A stretch of DNA of 64,000 bases, taken from positions 124,001-188,000 of the forward strand of contig CAZHYV010000004.1 of the NCBI GenBank assembly GCA_964537055.1, read 5' to 3'. The stretch comes from CAZHYV01 sp964537055 (lineage in GTDB: Bacteria > Myxococcota_A > Polyangia > Palsa-1104 > JAEUJZ01). Every line of letters starts with the position of its first letter. Position 1 is the stretch's first letter. This document shows, piece after piece, positions 44,825-53,644 of the stretch. The notes below the pieces were generated by a model. That model saw only the letters and a program-made list of their open reading frames with translations. It ran no database searches and was not told the origin of the DNA. The position numbers and the translations under genes are program-made.

Positions 44825-45844
44825 TTATGGTAAACGTTTTTCTCCGTGGAGATAACTGTACAACCTCGGCATTTGAATACCCTTGATATCAAAATAGGAT
44901 TTATTTTCAATTCCAATAAGATAGTGTGTATTTAGCAGATGTCCAAAGGTATCTCTTGTAAAAACAGCGCCATCTAGATTGACCTCACCCCTTTTTCTTG
45001 CATGCTCGGCAAGGATGCCAACTTTACAGACGATGTCTTTTTCATTGGCAAAATGTTCTAGGTACGGCACTGGATTCTTTTCCTGGCCAGCCCCATGCTG
45101 CATATCATTTGCACAGTTGGCAAAGGTATATACTTCGATTTTATCCAAAAGTTCGGGATATTCTTTCTGAAGGCGCTTAAGAATTTTCGATAGGATGAGG
45201 TTTCCCTGGGAGTGGGCTAAAATAACAATTCTCTTTAGCTCCTTAGACGTAGCATAACCTACGATCCGTTTATACATAAAATTCTCTGATCTATCCGAGG
45301 TACCAAAAATTCTCTCCTTCACACACTCGAGAACATCCATAACCCACCCTTGGGTTGGATGGAAGAAGATGTCGACACTTCTACCAAACAGAGAGGCGAT
45401 GTAATTCCCATGCATTGCAGCGACAAGCTGGTTGGTAAACATTCCATTAATATAAACCCATTTCTCCTTGGGAAATGTTCTGCCTTCGGTGCTAGAAAAA
45501 ATTCTGACCTGGTTCTCCGTACGCGGAGCTCCTTGGCTAGCGTGCAGAGAATATTCAAGTGCCTTTTTTGTAAGCTCATTTGGGTATTTATCCTCATGTC
45601 GCATTCCATATTTTTTTGTTAAAACAAACAAAAGACCATGAAGAAGAAGGTGCGTTTGCAGAGAAAATGGACTTTTTTTATGGAGGTGAAATAGGTTGTA
45701 CTCAGACCAGGGATGGTATGGGGGAATGAGTCCTTCACTTTCTCCAAAAATAGATTTAATATTATTTAGCGGAAGCCGATACAAACTTTCATTGGCCAAT
45801 TCAAGAAACAGCTTCAAGTTTTCGGCATAGCGAAGAGGCTGCAT
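44825..45844 (-). CDS. Alpha/beta-hydrolase-like protein
   Basis: A 339-residue cytoplasmic protein. The central part has the elements of a lipase-type fold: 'WVYINGMFTNQLVA' (strand after oxyanion region), nucleophile elbow 'AHSQGN' near residue 209, 'NEKDIVCKVG' as candidate acid and 'GHLLNTHYL' as candidate base. The N-terminal ~110 residues are helical and of unknown role. Similar proteins act as lipases or esterases. No signal peptide. Transcribed alone; the 294-nt gap downstream (44531-44824) is A+T-rich and holds the promoter of the next lipoprotein gene. Confidence 0.6.
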   Translation of the reverse strand: MQPLRYAENLKLFLELANESLYRLPLNNIKSIFGESEGLIPPYHPWSEYNLFHLHKKSPFSLQTHLLLHGLLFVLTKKYGMRHEDKYPNELTKKALEYSLHASQGAPRTENQVRIFSSTEGRTFPKEKWVYINGMFTNQLVAAMHGNYIASLFGRSVDIFFHPTQGWVMDVLECVKERIFGTSDRSENFMYKRIVGYATSKELKRIVILAHSQGNLILSKILKRLQKEYPELLDKIEVYTFANCANDMQHGAGQEKNPVPYLEHFANEKDIVCKVGILAEHARKRGEVNLDGAVFTRDTFGHLLNTHYLIGIENKSYFDIKGIQMPRLYSYLHGEKRLP

Positions 45845-45975
45845 CTTGATAGGATATCATAAAATCTCTTGCCCACTCCAGGAAAGAGATAGAATCTTAC
45901 GTGCAGCTGCATCAAAAAGGATTATGTTATCTTTAATTTTCTAAGCAATATTCCTTAAGTGATGGAGGTATAGTG

Positions 45976-46581
45976 ATGCAAGTAATGTTAGGTTCTCGTG
46001 TGAGAAAAACCCTTCGGTCTAGAAACTCATCTGTGCTCCTGCTGCTAGCAGCTCTTCTGCTCTTTCCCTTTTTGTCGGATGCTGCACAGACAAAGCAGCC
46101 TTTGGGACATTTGCGAGCAGAGGCTTCGATTCAAGGCAAAAGTAGCTATGATCTAAAAGGAGAACTTTCCTGCGATCAAGCGGGAAAGCGTGTAGTGTGT
46201 ATCGTACAGCTAAAAAATGCACCTGTCGGAACCCATGGAGTCCACCTCCACGAAAAAGGGGATTGTTCGGCTGAAGATGCTAAATCCGCAGGAGAACACT
46301 TCAATCCCACGCAAGTAAAACATGGTTCTCCTTCAGAGAAAGAACGGCATGCTGGTGACTTTGGAAATATTGAGGTAAAAAAGGATGGGACAGGGACGCT
46401 GGTTGTCTCTACAGAACAACTTAGCCTTACCCCAAACCTCCCCAACTCGGCCATCGGCAAAGCAATTATTATTCACAGCGCGAAGGATGATTTTGTCTCA
46501 CAACCTGCTGGCAATTCAGGTACGCGAATTGGGTGTGGTGTGGTTCAATCAGAGAACATAACAGGTAATCCTATCCGATAG
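45976..46581 (+). CDS. sodC: Cu/Zn superoxide dismutase, periplasmic
   Basis: A 201-residue exported enzyme that removes superoxide in the periplasm. Signal peptide to about residue 37 ('FPFLSDAA'). Metal ligands appear in order: 'HGVHLHEKGDC' (two His), 'GEHFNP' (His), 'RHAGDFGN' (His and Asp), 'IIIHSAKDDF' (His). The disulfide cysteines (GDCS and RIGCG) are present, and 'GNSGTRIGCGVV' ends the domain. Start fixed at ATG 45976 by GGAGG 7 nt upstream. Periplasmic SodC is common in host-associated bacteria. Confidence 0.95.
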   Translation: MQVMLGSRVRKTLRSRNSSVLLLLAALLLFPFLSDAAQTKQPLGHLRAEASIQGKSSYDLKGELSCDQAGKRVVCIVQLKNAPVGTHGVHLHEKGDCSAEDAKSAGEHFNPTQVKHGSPSEKERHAGDFGNIEVKKDGTGTLVVSTEQLSLTPNLPNSAIGKAIIIHSAKDDFVSQPAGNSGTRIGCGVVQSENITGNPIR

Positions 46582-46592
46582 GCAAACCTATC
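46577..46592 (+). terminator. Weak hairpin at the sodC stop
   Basis: GATAGG and CCTATC form a 6-bp stem with a 4-nt loop, overlapping the sodC stop codon. The T content after it is low. Confidence 0.3.
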
Positions 46593-46884
46593 TTCCAGCG
46601 TAAGTTCTTCTATCGTTCAAGCCCTTCTTTTCTTATTTCTCCTATCATTCCTCTCTTATTTCATCTTTTTGTCCTATCCATTCTTACATTTCGGCAAGTT
46701 AGCATCAAAAAAACCACAACATAATTTTCCCATATAAAATAAATATATAGAAGATTAATTCAAGTTTTATTTATTTTGTATTCATTAACAATCTTGTTAT
46801 TGATATAATAAATTCCCTAAATCTTTTTCTAATCAATAATATTACTATTTATTGATCAAATACCATCGACATAAGGATATAAGA
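46582..46884. other. A+T-rich intergenic region
   Basis: About 300 nt between sodC and the next exported protein, pyrimidine-rich at first and then strongly A+T-rich (46720-46860). It contains a -10-like TATAAT at 46804-46809 preceded at 17 nt by TTCATT (46781-46786), a possible promoter for the next gene. No coding sequence is evident. Confidence 0.4.
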
Positions 46885-47646
46885 ATGCAAAGGAATTTTA
46901 TGAAGACATTCTTCCTACGAAATTTTGCGTTTTCCTTTTTCCTTGCATTCATAGGTCTTACAATAAGCTCTTCTACATACGCTATCTCGAGTTCCCAGCC
47001 TGAATTCATCCTAACCCCTGGGCCTCTTGCCTCACAAATGGAAGCTGCCGCCCACTCCAAAAAGGTAACACCTTCTTTGACACCTTCCTTAAAACCTGAG
47101 CCTACCGTATTTAGAAAAAAAACCAAAGAGCGGCTCCGCATTTTAGGACTGCAGCTTGATGTAGGAATTCCCCACGGCGCAGGTCTAGGGCTTGTGGTTC
47201 GACCACTCCAATGGTTACGGCTAAGTGCAGCTGGAAATTATAATGTGATCTCTGGAGGCATTCGTGGGGGTCTGTCTCTCACCCTTCCCTTTCATTATGC
47301 CGTGTTACCCTCTGCGAACGTTGAGGTTGGCTATTTGTTCAAACGAAGCGCAAACTGGGTAGTGGCAGGTGCCACTGGGTCGCCAGACTTCTCATCCCCC
47401 ATTCTGGATCAAATAGGCTATCTCTACGTCAATACGCATCTTGGGATTGAGTTTGGAACCAAACGTTTTACGTTTTTCATCCATGGAGGTTTTAGTTACC
47501 TGCAGACGGACCTAGAAAATGTCGATGCTACCTTAAAAGAATTCTTTACCCTTCCTAGCAATTCTCAATTTCATCACCCAAACTCACTAAGAGGTTCTTT
47601 CAATCTCTATGGTTCCGCAAAAATTGGGTTTATCGTCTATTTTTAA
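46885..47646 (+). CDS. Exported protein, probable outer-membrane barrel
   Basis: A 253-residue protein with a signal peptide (hydrophobic core 'FAFSFFLAFIGLTISSS'). After a linker, the sequence alternates as beta strands: 'LGLQLDVGIPHGAGLGLVV', 'SLTLPFHYAVLPSANVEVGY', 'NTHLGIEFGTKRFTFFIHGGF' and ends 'KIGFIVYF', an aromatic terminus typical of outer-membrane barrels. AAGGA 8 nt before ATG 46885. It precedes a lipoprotein gene by 13 nt; the two likely form an operon. Confidence 0.6.
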   Translation: MQRNFMKTFFLRNFAFSFFLAFIGLTISSSTYAISSSQPEFILTPGPLASQMEAAAHSKKVTPSLTPSLKPEPTVFRKKTKERLRILGLQLDVGIPHGAGLGLVVRPLQWLRLSAAGNYNVISGGIRGGLSLTLPFHYAVLPSANVEVGYLFKRSANWVVAGATGSPDFSSPILDQIGYLYVNTHLGIEFGTKRFTFFIHGGFSYLQTDLENVDATLKEFFTLPSNSQFHHPNSLRGSFNLYGSAKIGFIVYF

Positions 47647-47659
47647 GAGGAGACTTTCG

Positions 47660-48226
47660 ATGACGAATGCTTTTAGAAATCGCTCTTTCCGCATCCTCAC
47701 CGCCTCTATGCTTCTCTGCATTCTCCTTATTTCGGGATGCGTTCAGGCTAGATTGCAGGATGAGTTCTCAATTACATGGCAGGATCAGATTAGCATTCCG
47801 CCAGCGGCTATCCCTCTTGGTAGTATTACCGTACCTTATGATTATGAGCTGGATCTTTCTGAAACGTTTACTAAACTCGGAGGGCCAAGAGACCTATCAG
47901 GTGAAGTCAAACTCCGCTCCATTTTATTTACCATTCATTATCCAGAGCCTGAGATGCTTCACTCTGTAGATATCGTTCTGATGAGTGAGGGAGATCCCTC
48001 TTTACCAGTCCTCCCCATCATGCATTATGAACAAGGAACGTTTACACCAAACCCTCTTGTGATTGAGGCAGAGGTCACAACAAATTTACTTCCGTACCTA
48101 ATGGCAGGCAAACTTAAGTTTCATACAGAAGCCTCCGTCAGCCCCTCTCAAATGGGAGGAGGTTCCTTGCAAATTCAAGCTGAAGCTAAATTTTCTATGG
48201 ATGTAACGATCCAAAAGTCCCTGTAG
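47660..48226 (+). CDS. Lipoprotein, co-transcribed with the 46885 barrel protein
   Basis: A 188-residue lipoprotein with lipobox 'LISGC' (near residue 28). The mature part is beta-rich ('VPYDYELDLSETFTKLG', 'KLRSILFTIHYPEP'). No family recognised. AGAGGAG lies 7-8 nt before ATG 47660. A lipoprotein paired with an outer-membrane barrel suggests the two interact in the outer membrane; this is inference. Confidence 0.6.
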   Translation: MTNAFRNRSFRILTASMLLCILLISGCVQARLQDEFSITWQDQISIPPAAIPLGSITVPYDYELDLSETFTKLGGPRDLSGEVKLRSILFTIHYPEPEMLHSVDIVLMSEGDPSLPVLPIMHYEQGTFTPNPLVIEAEVTTNLLPYLMAGKLKFHTEASVSPSQMGGGSLQIQAEAKFSMDVTIQKSL

Positions 48227-48277
48227 CCGCCTTTCTAAGGCAGACTTGGGAGACGATAAAGGTCTTTGGGTGAGAAG

Positions 48278-48550
48278 CTAATTCGCAGGCTGATACCCTA
48301 CAGGCAGCGGCGGAAGGTCTCTCTCTGCAGCTGGGTTTGGCACATAGGTGCCTTGGTTCCCTGCAATTGATTGAGGGAGCGAAGGGCCTGCTGGTGTATC
48401 TCCTTCTTGAATGGAGGGTGGTCTGTCATCAAGACACATCATTGCGCCCTGATTTTGTTCGATGTGATCTTCGGCGATACTCATATCTTGAGTACCACAT
48501 GCACCTAAGGACAAGCTGCCTAGAAAAGCCATGAAATAAAAATTTTTCAT
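48278..48550 (-). CDS. Small lipoprotein
   Basis: A 90-residue lipoprotein with lipobox 'LGAC' (Cys18) and a proline/glutamine-rich mature part, probably disordered. AAGGAG lies 7 nt before the ATG. No family recognised. TTGACA at 48639-48634 may be its -35 element, and AATGTGGTTATAGG lies downstream of it, akin to the motif of other lipoprotein genes here. Confidence 0.5.
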   Translation of the reverse strand: MKNFYFMAFLGSLSLGACGTQDMSIAEDHIEQNQGAMMCLDDRPPSIQEGDTPAGPSLPQSIAGNQGTYVPNPAAERDLPPLPVGYQPAN

Positions 48551-48601
48551 TATTCATCTCCTTAAAAATTTAATAATTCCCTACCAGTAAGAAAAAACTT
48601 A

Positions 48602-48639
48602 CCTATAACCACATTGTGGCCTTTCTACCCTTATGTCAA
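48602..48639 (-). promoter_or_regulatory. Possible promoter of the 48278-48550 lipoprotein gene
   Basis: Minus strand TTGACA (48639-48634), a 15-nt spacer and CACAAT (48618-48613), followed by GTGGTTATAGG. The -10 is poor, so the assignment is tentative. Confidence 0.3.
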
Positions 48640-48811
48640 TAGAAAAAAGTCTTTTATCACCGTCGAAAACAGAGGAAAATTGTAAATGCTTGAAAAGACA
48701 AGAAGATCTTTAAGTACTTATAAAAAAAGAAACTTAGGAAGCAATCTTAGGGGCGATTTCGATTTTGACACCCCTCTTCTTTTCCCGTATGATGAGGCCA
48801 CTGGAGGTCTT

Positions 48812-50092
48812 ATGGATGCAAGATTCTGTAAGCTTAGGTATACAAAGTTTTTCCTCTTGATGATTCCCACACTGTTTACCCTTCTCTTTCATGCTTGTGA
48901 GAACCACACCGGAAGTTCTGATACAAAACCGCTCGATCCCCAAAGCGGAGCTCCCTCGCAGTCGGACACTGATCCAGACGAGCATCTACCTCCACCCGAA
49001 ACGCCGCCACCACCCGTGCCCCCGCCACCACCACCTCCACTTCCACCGAAAGAGCCACCCGCACCCCAAGCCTGTACAAAGCATGAGGACTGTACCGAAA
49101 GTAAGCTTTGCAACTTAGGCGATGCTACGGTGGATTCTACCGATGCAGCTCTTGGGTATTGTGTCCCCAAGGACAAAGCCGCTTTTGTTGATGCTGACCA
49201 TTGTCAAAGCACTAGGATGGAGGGAACTTCGTCCTATCCTTATTGCGAGGTGACCGATGCTGTAGGCAAAGCAACCTATCTTCTTGTCTCACCCAAACAA
49301 ACGTTTGCTTATAACAAGGTGACCGTTCCTTCAGGAAAACGAACCGTGATTCTGGGGACAAAGCCGCTCAATGTAGAGGACCCATTCTCGATTGGCACCT
49401 CAACCCCGGCAGATCCAAAAGATCGAGACGTTGTCATTCGTGGGATCGAAGCGAAGGGCGTGGATACCAGCGTTCGACTGAAGAACGTAGCCATCACCTT
49501 TGCAGGCATAGGCATCCTATGCGAACAGGGAGCTTCGGTGTGGGCAGTGCGGACCTTTATTAAGAACAGCACGGCCGAAGGGATTCGAGCAGGGCTTGGG
49601 TGCAAACAAATCACGTTTGAGCAGGGAGGGATTACCTTTAATACAGGCACTGGTCTTTTTGTCGAGGATGCGAATACCTACTATCGAATTGCAAACAATA
49701 TCTTTGCTGCCAACCGGCCGGCTGTCATTCTTCGTAGTGAACAAGGTCTGTTTGCCTTAAACACGCTCTTTAACAACAAAAATTCTGCCACTATTCCTAA
49801 CTCGGGAAGCATCCGTTGTGAATCAGGAAGTCACGCATTGATTGCTGATTCCATCGTTGTGAAAAACGCGCTCGATGATAAGGGTTTCCAAATTCTTTCC
49901 GACTGTAAAAAGGAACGTGTGATTGAGGACGAAACCGAAGTAGAATTAGATGAGCTCTTGCGACTCAACGACACGACACAAAACCGGGCTTTGGTTGCCA
50001 AAGACTATGCAGATATTTTGGTGGATCATTTTGGGACGAGGCGACCTATAGGTTCCTCGAACATTGGATTCCATCAGCTTCCTCCGAAGTAA
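48812..50092 (+). CDS. Lipoprotein with polyproline linker and right-handed beta-helix
   Basis: A 426-residue lipoprotein: lipobox 'LFHAC' near residue 27, then a Ser/Asp-rich stretch, a long proline-rich linker (about residues 57-85, with up to seven consecutive Pro) and a Cys-containing domain ('CTKHEDCTESKLCNLG'). From about residue 150 the sequence shows parallel-beta-helix repeats ('VRLKNVAITFAGIGILCEQG', shown as 'VRLKNVAITFAGIGI', and 'FALNTLFNNKN'). GGAGG lies 4-5 nt before ATG 48812. Such layouts occur in myxobacterial surface proteins. Function unknown. Confidence 0.6.
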   Translation: MDARFCKLRYTKFFLLMIPTLFTLLFHACENHTGSSDTKPLDPQSGAPSQSDTDPDEHLPPPETPPPPVPPPPPPPLPPKEPPAPQACTKHEDCTESKLCNLGDATVDSTDAALGYCVPKDKAAFVDADHCQSTRMEGTSSYPYCEVTDAVGKATYLLVSPKQTFAYNKVTVPSGKRTVILGTKPLNVEDPFSIGTSTPADPKDRDVVIRGIEAKGVDTSVRLKNVAITFAGIGILCEQGASVWAVRTFIKNSTAEGIRAGLGCKQITFEQGGITFNTGTGLFVEDANTYYRIANNIFAANRPAVILRSEQGLFALNTLFNNKNSATIPNSGSIRCESGSHALIADSIVVKNALDDKGFQILSDCKKERVIEDETEVELDELLRLNDTTQNRALVAKDYADILVDHFGTRRPIGSSNIGFHQLPPK

Positions 50093-50098
50093 CAGAGG

Positions 50099-50617
50099 CT
50101 AGCTGGATTGATCTTGAAGCACCGACTCAGGATCTGCATGGCAGCGTTCTGGATGGAAGCGTTGCTCAAGAGGAAGGTTGCATTCACGCTCGTGCTCTAG
50201 ATAAAAATAGCGCATCTGAAACATCAGCTCGATTGCATGGATTCTTAAGAGATCTGTCTTATCGAGGTGTCCTGCTTCTGGATCTTTAGGCAAAAACGTC
50301 TGTAGCCTCTCTATCTCTTTCAAACAATCTTCCCCACTTGTACAAATGTAGCTAATGACAGGTTTATGGTAAGCGTAAAGCTCCCTTTTAATCCGTTCAA
50401 AATCTCGATGTCTCTGATCGTGCTTCGCTAAGCTAGCTCGCCTAGAATCTTCAATTACCTGGAGAGCTCCTTTTGGGACACCGTCTGTCTGTACAATTTG
50501 ACTTCGATAGTCTGTAACAAAAGGATCTTCACCAGTAGACTCCGTCTTTTCATTTGAATTGGTTGCTCCACAATAGAGGAAAAGTAGAAATGGCGAAAGA
50601 AGAAGTAACTTTTTCAT
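50099..50617 (-). CDS. Lipoprotein with helical C-terminus
   Basis: A 172-residue lipoprotein with lipobox 'LFLYC' (Cys16). The mature part is charged and helical ('HRDFERIKRELYAYHKPV', 'AIELMFQMRYFYLEHERE') with two cysteine pairs. No family recognised. A strong promoter (TTGCAA-16-TATAAT) lies at 50661-50688. The gene converges on the beta-helix lipoprotein; the stops are 6 nt apart. Confidence 0.55.
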   Translation of the reverse strand: MKKLLLLSPFLLFLYCGATNSNEKTESTGEDPFVTDYRSQIVQTDGVPKGALQVIEDSRRASLAKHDQRHRDFERIKRELYAYHKPVISYICTSGEDCLKEIERLQTFLPKDPEAGHLDKTDLLRIHAIELMFQMRYFYLEHERECNLPLEQRFHPERCHADPESVLQDQSS

Positions 50618-50660
50618 GAGCTGGCTCCTGTAAATGATAGACCTACAATAAACTACATTA

Positions 50661-50688
50661 ATTATAGCAGAGCTACGAAGGGTTGCAA
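50661..50688 (-). promoter_or_regulatory. Promoter of the 50099-50617 lipoprotein gene
   Basis: On the minus strand TTGCAA (50688-50683), 16-nt spacer and a perfect TATAAT (50666-50661), followed by TAATGTAGTTTATTGTAGG, which resembles the motif at 44633-44653. Confidence 0.55.
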
Positions 50689-50754
50689 GCCAAATTCGAA
50701 AAGCTACCCCCTACAACGGATCACAAGCAGGCCTTGGCGTCGAAATGGATGTTC

Positions 50755-52239
50755 CTAAGGAGCTGCCGTTAAAAGAGTCCCTACCTGAAAATTCTTAGGC
50801 GTTGAGAGAAAAGCATGTATCGCTCTGTAGAAAAAATAAAGGTCTGCTTTTGACGATACTTCCATGGGTGCATGTTGCGTAAAGACAGCAATCCCTAGAT
50901 CGATTACCTCCATTCCTTGACGAGATAATAAGACCCCAATGGTACTTCCACCCCCAACATCCCCGTGGGGTGTTTGCGTCTGCCAAGGAATTTGGTACTC
51001 CGAGAAAAGCTTGCGAAATTGGGCATACGTTTGAGGATTGGCATCTTTGCTTGAGGCATATAACTTAACAACCACGCCAAATCCTAGGCGGCTTGCATTT
51101 GTTTCTTCTTGCGTACTTCCCGCAAAGGTGGGATTGATTCCTGTGGTTGTATCGGCAGAAATGACAATGCTGTTTTTCATGGCTTGATACAAGGATTCTG
51201 GTTGCCCGCTCCCCTGTCCGCTCAGAAGCTGTTGAATCACCTCACGCAAGAAAAAGCTGTCTGCCCCTGTGTTGTTTTGGCTGCCACTTTCCTCATTATC
51301 CGCAAAATAAGCAATGACTGTTTGCCTTGGGGTTTCTGCCTGTTCCAGAACCGCTTGAAGTGCTGCAAACACACTGGATTTATCGTCCTGCCCATACCCC
51401 ATGATCATCGACCGATCGAATCCTGCCTCGCGAGGTTCCATTGCGGGAACCAAAGAAAGTTCAGCTCCTACAAAATCTTCTTCTTCAACATTGTACGGAG
51501 TTTGAAATCCATTCAGAAGCTCAGACAGAGGATCTTTATCTGAGGATGTAATCCCAACTACAGGATCTAGATCTTCTGTTTTGATCAACGGATACTTTTC
51601 CTCCCTCAGTTTTTTATCTTCGTGAGGAGCAGTGTCAGGGATAAACAGCACAGGATCTTTTGGATCAAGGCCGAACCGAACAGGAACAATCGTACCATCG
51701 GTAAGGTGAATCTCTCCCACAAGGGCGAGGGGAATATTCATCCACTGGTAGCTTTTCACACTTCCATGGATACGAGTTTGGAGGAGCACGGCTTTTTGTT
51801 TTTTATACCAGGGCCGTCCTTTAAGCTCGAGCCGGGGTGAATCAAGATGAGAGGCGATCATTCGAAATCCACGGTCGATAGGCTCTTTACCGACATGAAC
51901 CAAAACCAAGCTCCTGCCATGAGAAGAAAAAAAGAGGCGCGCTCCAGGCTGAACCTTCATCCCTTTAGAAAAAAGCTTAAACCCTTTTGCCTGGGCACGT
52001 TTTTGAATTTCAGAAACAGCAAGAGTTTCTGTTCGAGCTTCGTGAAGAAATCTTCGGTAATCGTTGCTGAACGACTCTAGTTTATTCCGTTCCTGAGCCG
52101 AAAGATATGCCATCGCTGGTTTCTTTTGCTCCCAGACGGAGCCAGCTTTCTCCTCAGCAGACACAAGCGTGGCTGTAGCTACAGAAATAAGCACAACCGC
52201 TTGTTTTATAAATGATAACCAAGACTTACCTAATAGCAT
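50755..52239 (-). CDS. M18 family aminopeptidase with signal peptide
   Basis: A 494-residue metallo-aminopeptidase of family M18 (aspartyl/acidic-residue aminopeptidase). Metal-site motifs appear in order: 'MIASHLDSPRLELKGRPWY', seen as 'ASHLDSPR', then 'GYGQDDKSSVFAALQA', 'ADNEESGS', 'ISADTTTG' and 'FTQHAPMEV'. M18 enzymes are normally cytosolic, but this one starts with an apparent signal peptide ('IKQAVVLISVATATLVSA'), suggesting a periplasmic form. GGAG lies 7 nt before ATG 52239. It is downstream of the YcaO gene on the same strand (86-nt gap) and could act on its products; this is only a context guess. Confidence 0.85.
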   Translation of the reverse strand: MLLGKSWLSFIKQAVVLISVATATLVSAEEKAGSVWEQKKPAMAYLSAQERNKLESFSNDYRRFLHEARTETLAVSEIQKRAQAKGFKLFSKGMKVQPGARLFFSSHGRSLVLVHVGKEPIDRGFRMIASHLDSPRLELKGRPWYKKQKAVLLQTRIHGSVKSYQWMNIPLALVGEIHLTDGTIVPVRFGLDPKDPVLFIPDTAPHEDKKLREEKYPLIKTEDLDPVVGITSSDKDPLSELLNGFQTPYNVEEEDFVGAELSLVPAMEPREAGFDRSMIMGYGQDDKSSVFAALQAVLEQAETPRQTVIAYFADNEESGSQNNTGADSFFLREVIQQLLSGQGSGQPESLYQAMKNSIVISADTTTGINPTFAGSTQEETNASRLGFGVVVKLYASSKDANPQTYAQFRKLFSEYQIPWQTQTPHGDVGGGSTIGVLLSRQGMEVIDLGIAVFTQHAPMEVSSKADLYFFYRAIHAFLSTPKNFQVGTLLTAAP

Positions 52240-52324
52240 AAACACACTCCAACATTTGAGAGAAGCAAAATTTACCATACAAACCTAGCTGCGACAACTG
52301 CAAGGCCTTAAGATTACCCAAATA

Positions 52325-53644
52325 TTAAGGGAATGGGTGCGGCTTCAACAAAGCAAAATCATTCGTAGTTCTAGGTAAGAACAAAGGTCCTCCCAGATGT
52401 GGGAAATGATCATTTCCATGCATGGGCTGAAGCCCAGGAATGACCACCTTCAAAACATAGTACCCTCTTGGGATTACCTCTAACGGAGTTACGTTTCGAA
52501 ATAGAATAGGATGGTCTTGACCCAAGCGGTCTTTTAGGGACGCTACTGTTTCAGCCTCTACCCTTCCAGCCCCTTGAGAAAAGTTTACAGAAGCAGAAGC
52601 CCCCTCAGAAACTGCTTTGGCACCATGAGCAAATGGCGTATCCTTCCACTCCTCGGGAAACAGGCTATAGTATACGGCATGATCGGCAAAATTGTGGCAA
52701 TGCTTATCAAAGGACCGCTGGTTTGCTTGGATCTCTGTCTTCAGATAACGGACGTAGAACAAACCCTGTATTGCTTCCAGGGTAGCTTTTTTCCAAGCTG
52801 TATCACGCTGTTCTCGACAGGCAGAGCCGACGCTTAGGCAGAACCCAGACCGCGTCTCGGCTGTAAGTATAGCGACACAAACGTGGCTGCTGTAAGGCGA
52901 GTGGATTCGATAGAAATGATAGGTTAGGTTGGGACGTATGATCTTATGCTGCTGTTCTTGGGGAAATAATCCGAGGATACGACTGCTTTCCCACTCCTCA
53001 ATCGGGTATCGCCCCCACCAAGCCCCCATCAGTGCATCTCTCTCGATGACTTCTTGGGCCCCCCGCAATAGCACAGGATCGGTTCTTCGCCCGCAAGAGA
53101 GCCCAGTTGACACAGCAGGTGCAAACCGGTGGGGTTCCCCTGGCCGAGGAAAAAGATAGGCAAACTCTTCGGGAATCCACACAGGCTCTCCTGTGATTGC
53201 ATGACGGAAGCAAGTATAACGACATTCTGTTTGTTCTGTCAGCGGTTCAAAGGGAAAAGAGGCATTTTTGTACTGTTCGTCGTGAAACAAAACCCACGCA
53301 TTTGGATGAACCATCTCTTCTTCAAGAGGCCACTTTTGATAGGAAGTTGTGAGGGTCTGGTCCTGAGGCATAGGATAACAGGCAAACCGCTCGATGGCCT
53401 CTCCCACACAAGCCCCTTCAGCAACTTCACGAGAAAAACCTGCGCCCCCTACCACCAAATCTTGGGGCAAATAAGCGTTTTTTGGAATTTCTCCCCCATA
53501 AAGGAAGATGTCAGGGTCAGCGGCCTCAGGAATCATTTCATTTAAGCGAGAAAACAGACCTGTAAACCGGCTTTTGTAAAAAGGCATGGCCCTAGAGGGT
53601 GGGTCTTCACCAGGTGCGACTTCACGACTACCCATGATTGCCAT
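52325..53644 (-). CDS. YcaO-domain protein with C-terminal PxPxP (azoline-forming type)
   Basis: A 439-residue YcaO enzyme. ATP/Mg-binding signatures: 'ACVGEAIERFAC' near residue 80 and 'RGAQEVIERDALMGAWW' near residue 195. The protein ends 'PHPFP', the PxPxP terminus known from YcaO cyclodehydratases that form thiazoline/oxazoline rings in RiPP precursors (TOMMs). Its start overlaps the upstream leader-binding partner gene by 17 nt, so the two are translationally coupled and very likely form one complex. No precursor peptide or dehydrogenase gene is recognisable in the window. Confidence 0.85.
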   Translation of the reverse strand: MAIMGSREVAPGEDPPSRAMPFYKSRFTGLFSRLNEMIPEAADPDIFLYGGEIPKNAYLPQDLVVGGAGFSREVAEGACVGEAIERFACYPMPQDQTLTTSYQKWPLEEEMVHPNAWVLFHDEQYKNASFPFEPLTEQTECRYTCFRHAITGEPVWIPEEFAYLFPRPGEPHRFAPAVSTGLSCGRRTDPVLLRGAQEVIERDALMGAWWGRYPIEEWESSRILGLFPQEQQHKIIRPNLTYHFYRIHSPYSSHVCVAILTAETRSGFCLSVGSACREQRDTAWKKATLEAIQGLFYVRYLKTEIQANQRSFDKHCHNFADHAVYYSLFPEEWKDTPFAHGAKAVSEGASASVNFSQGAGRVEAETVASLKDRLGQDHPILFRNVTPLEVIPRGYYVLKVVIPGLQPMHGNDHFPHLGGPLFLPRTTNDFALLKPHPFP

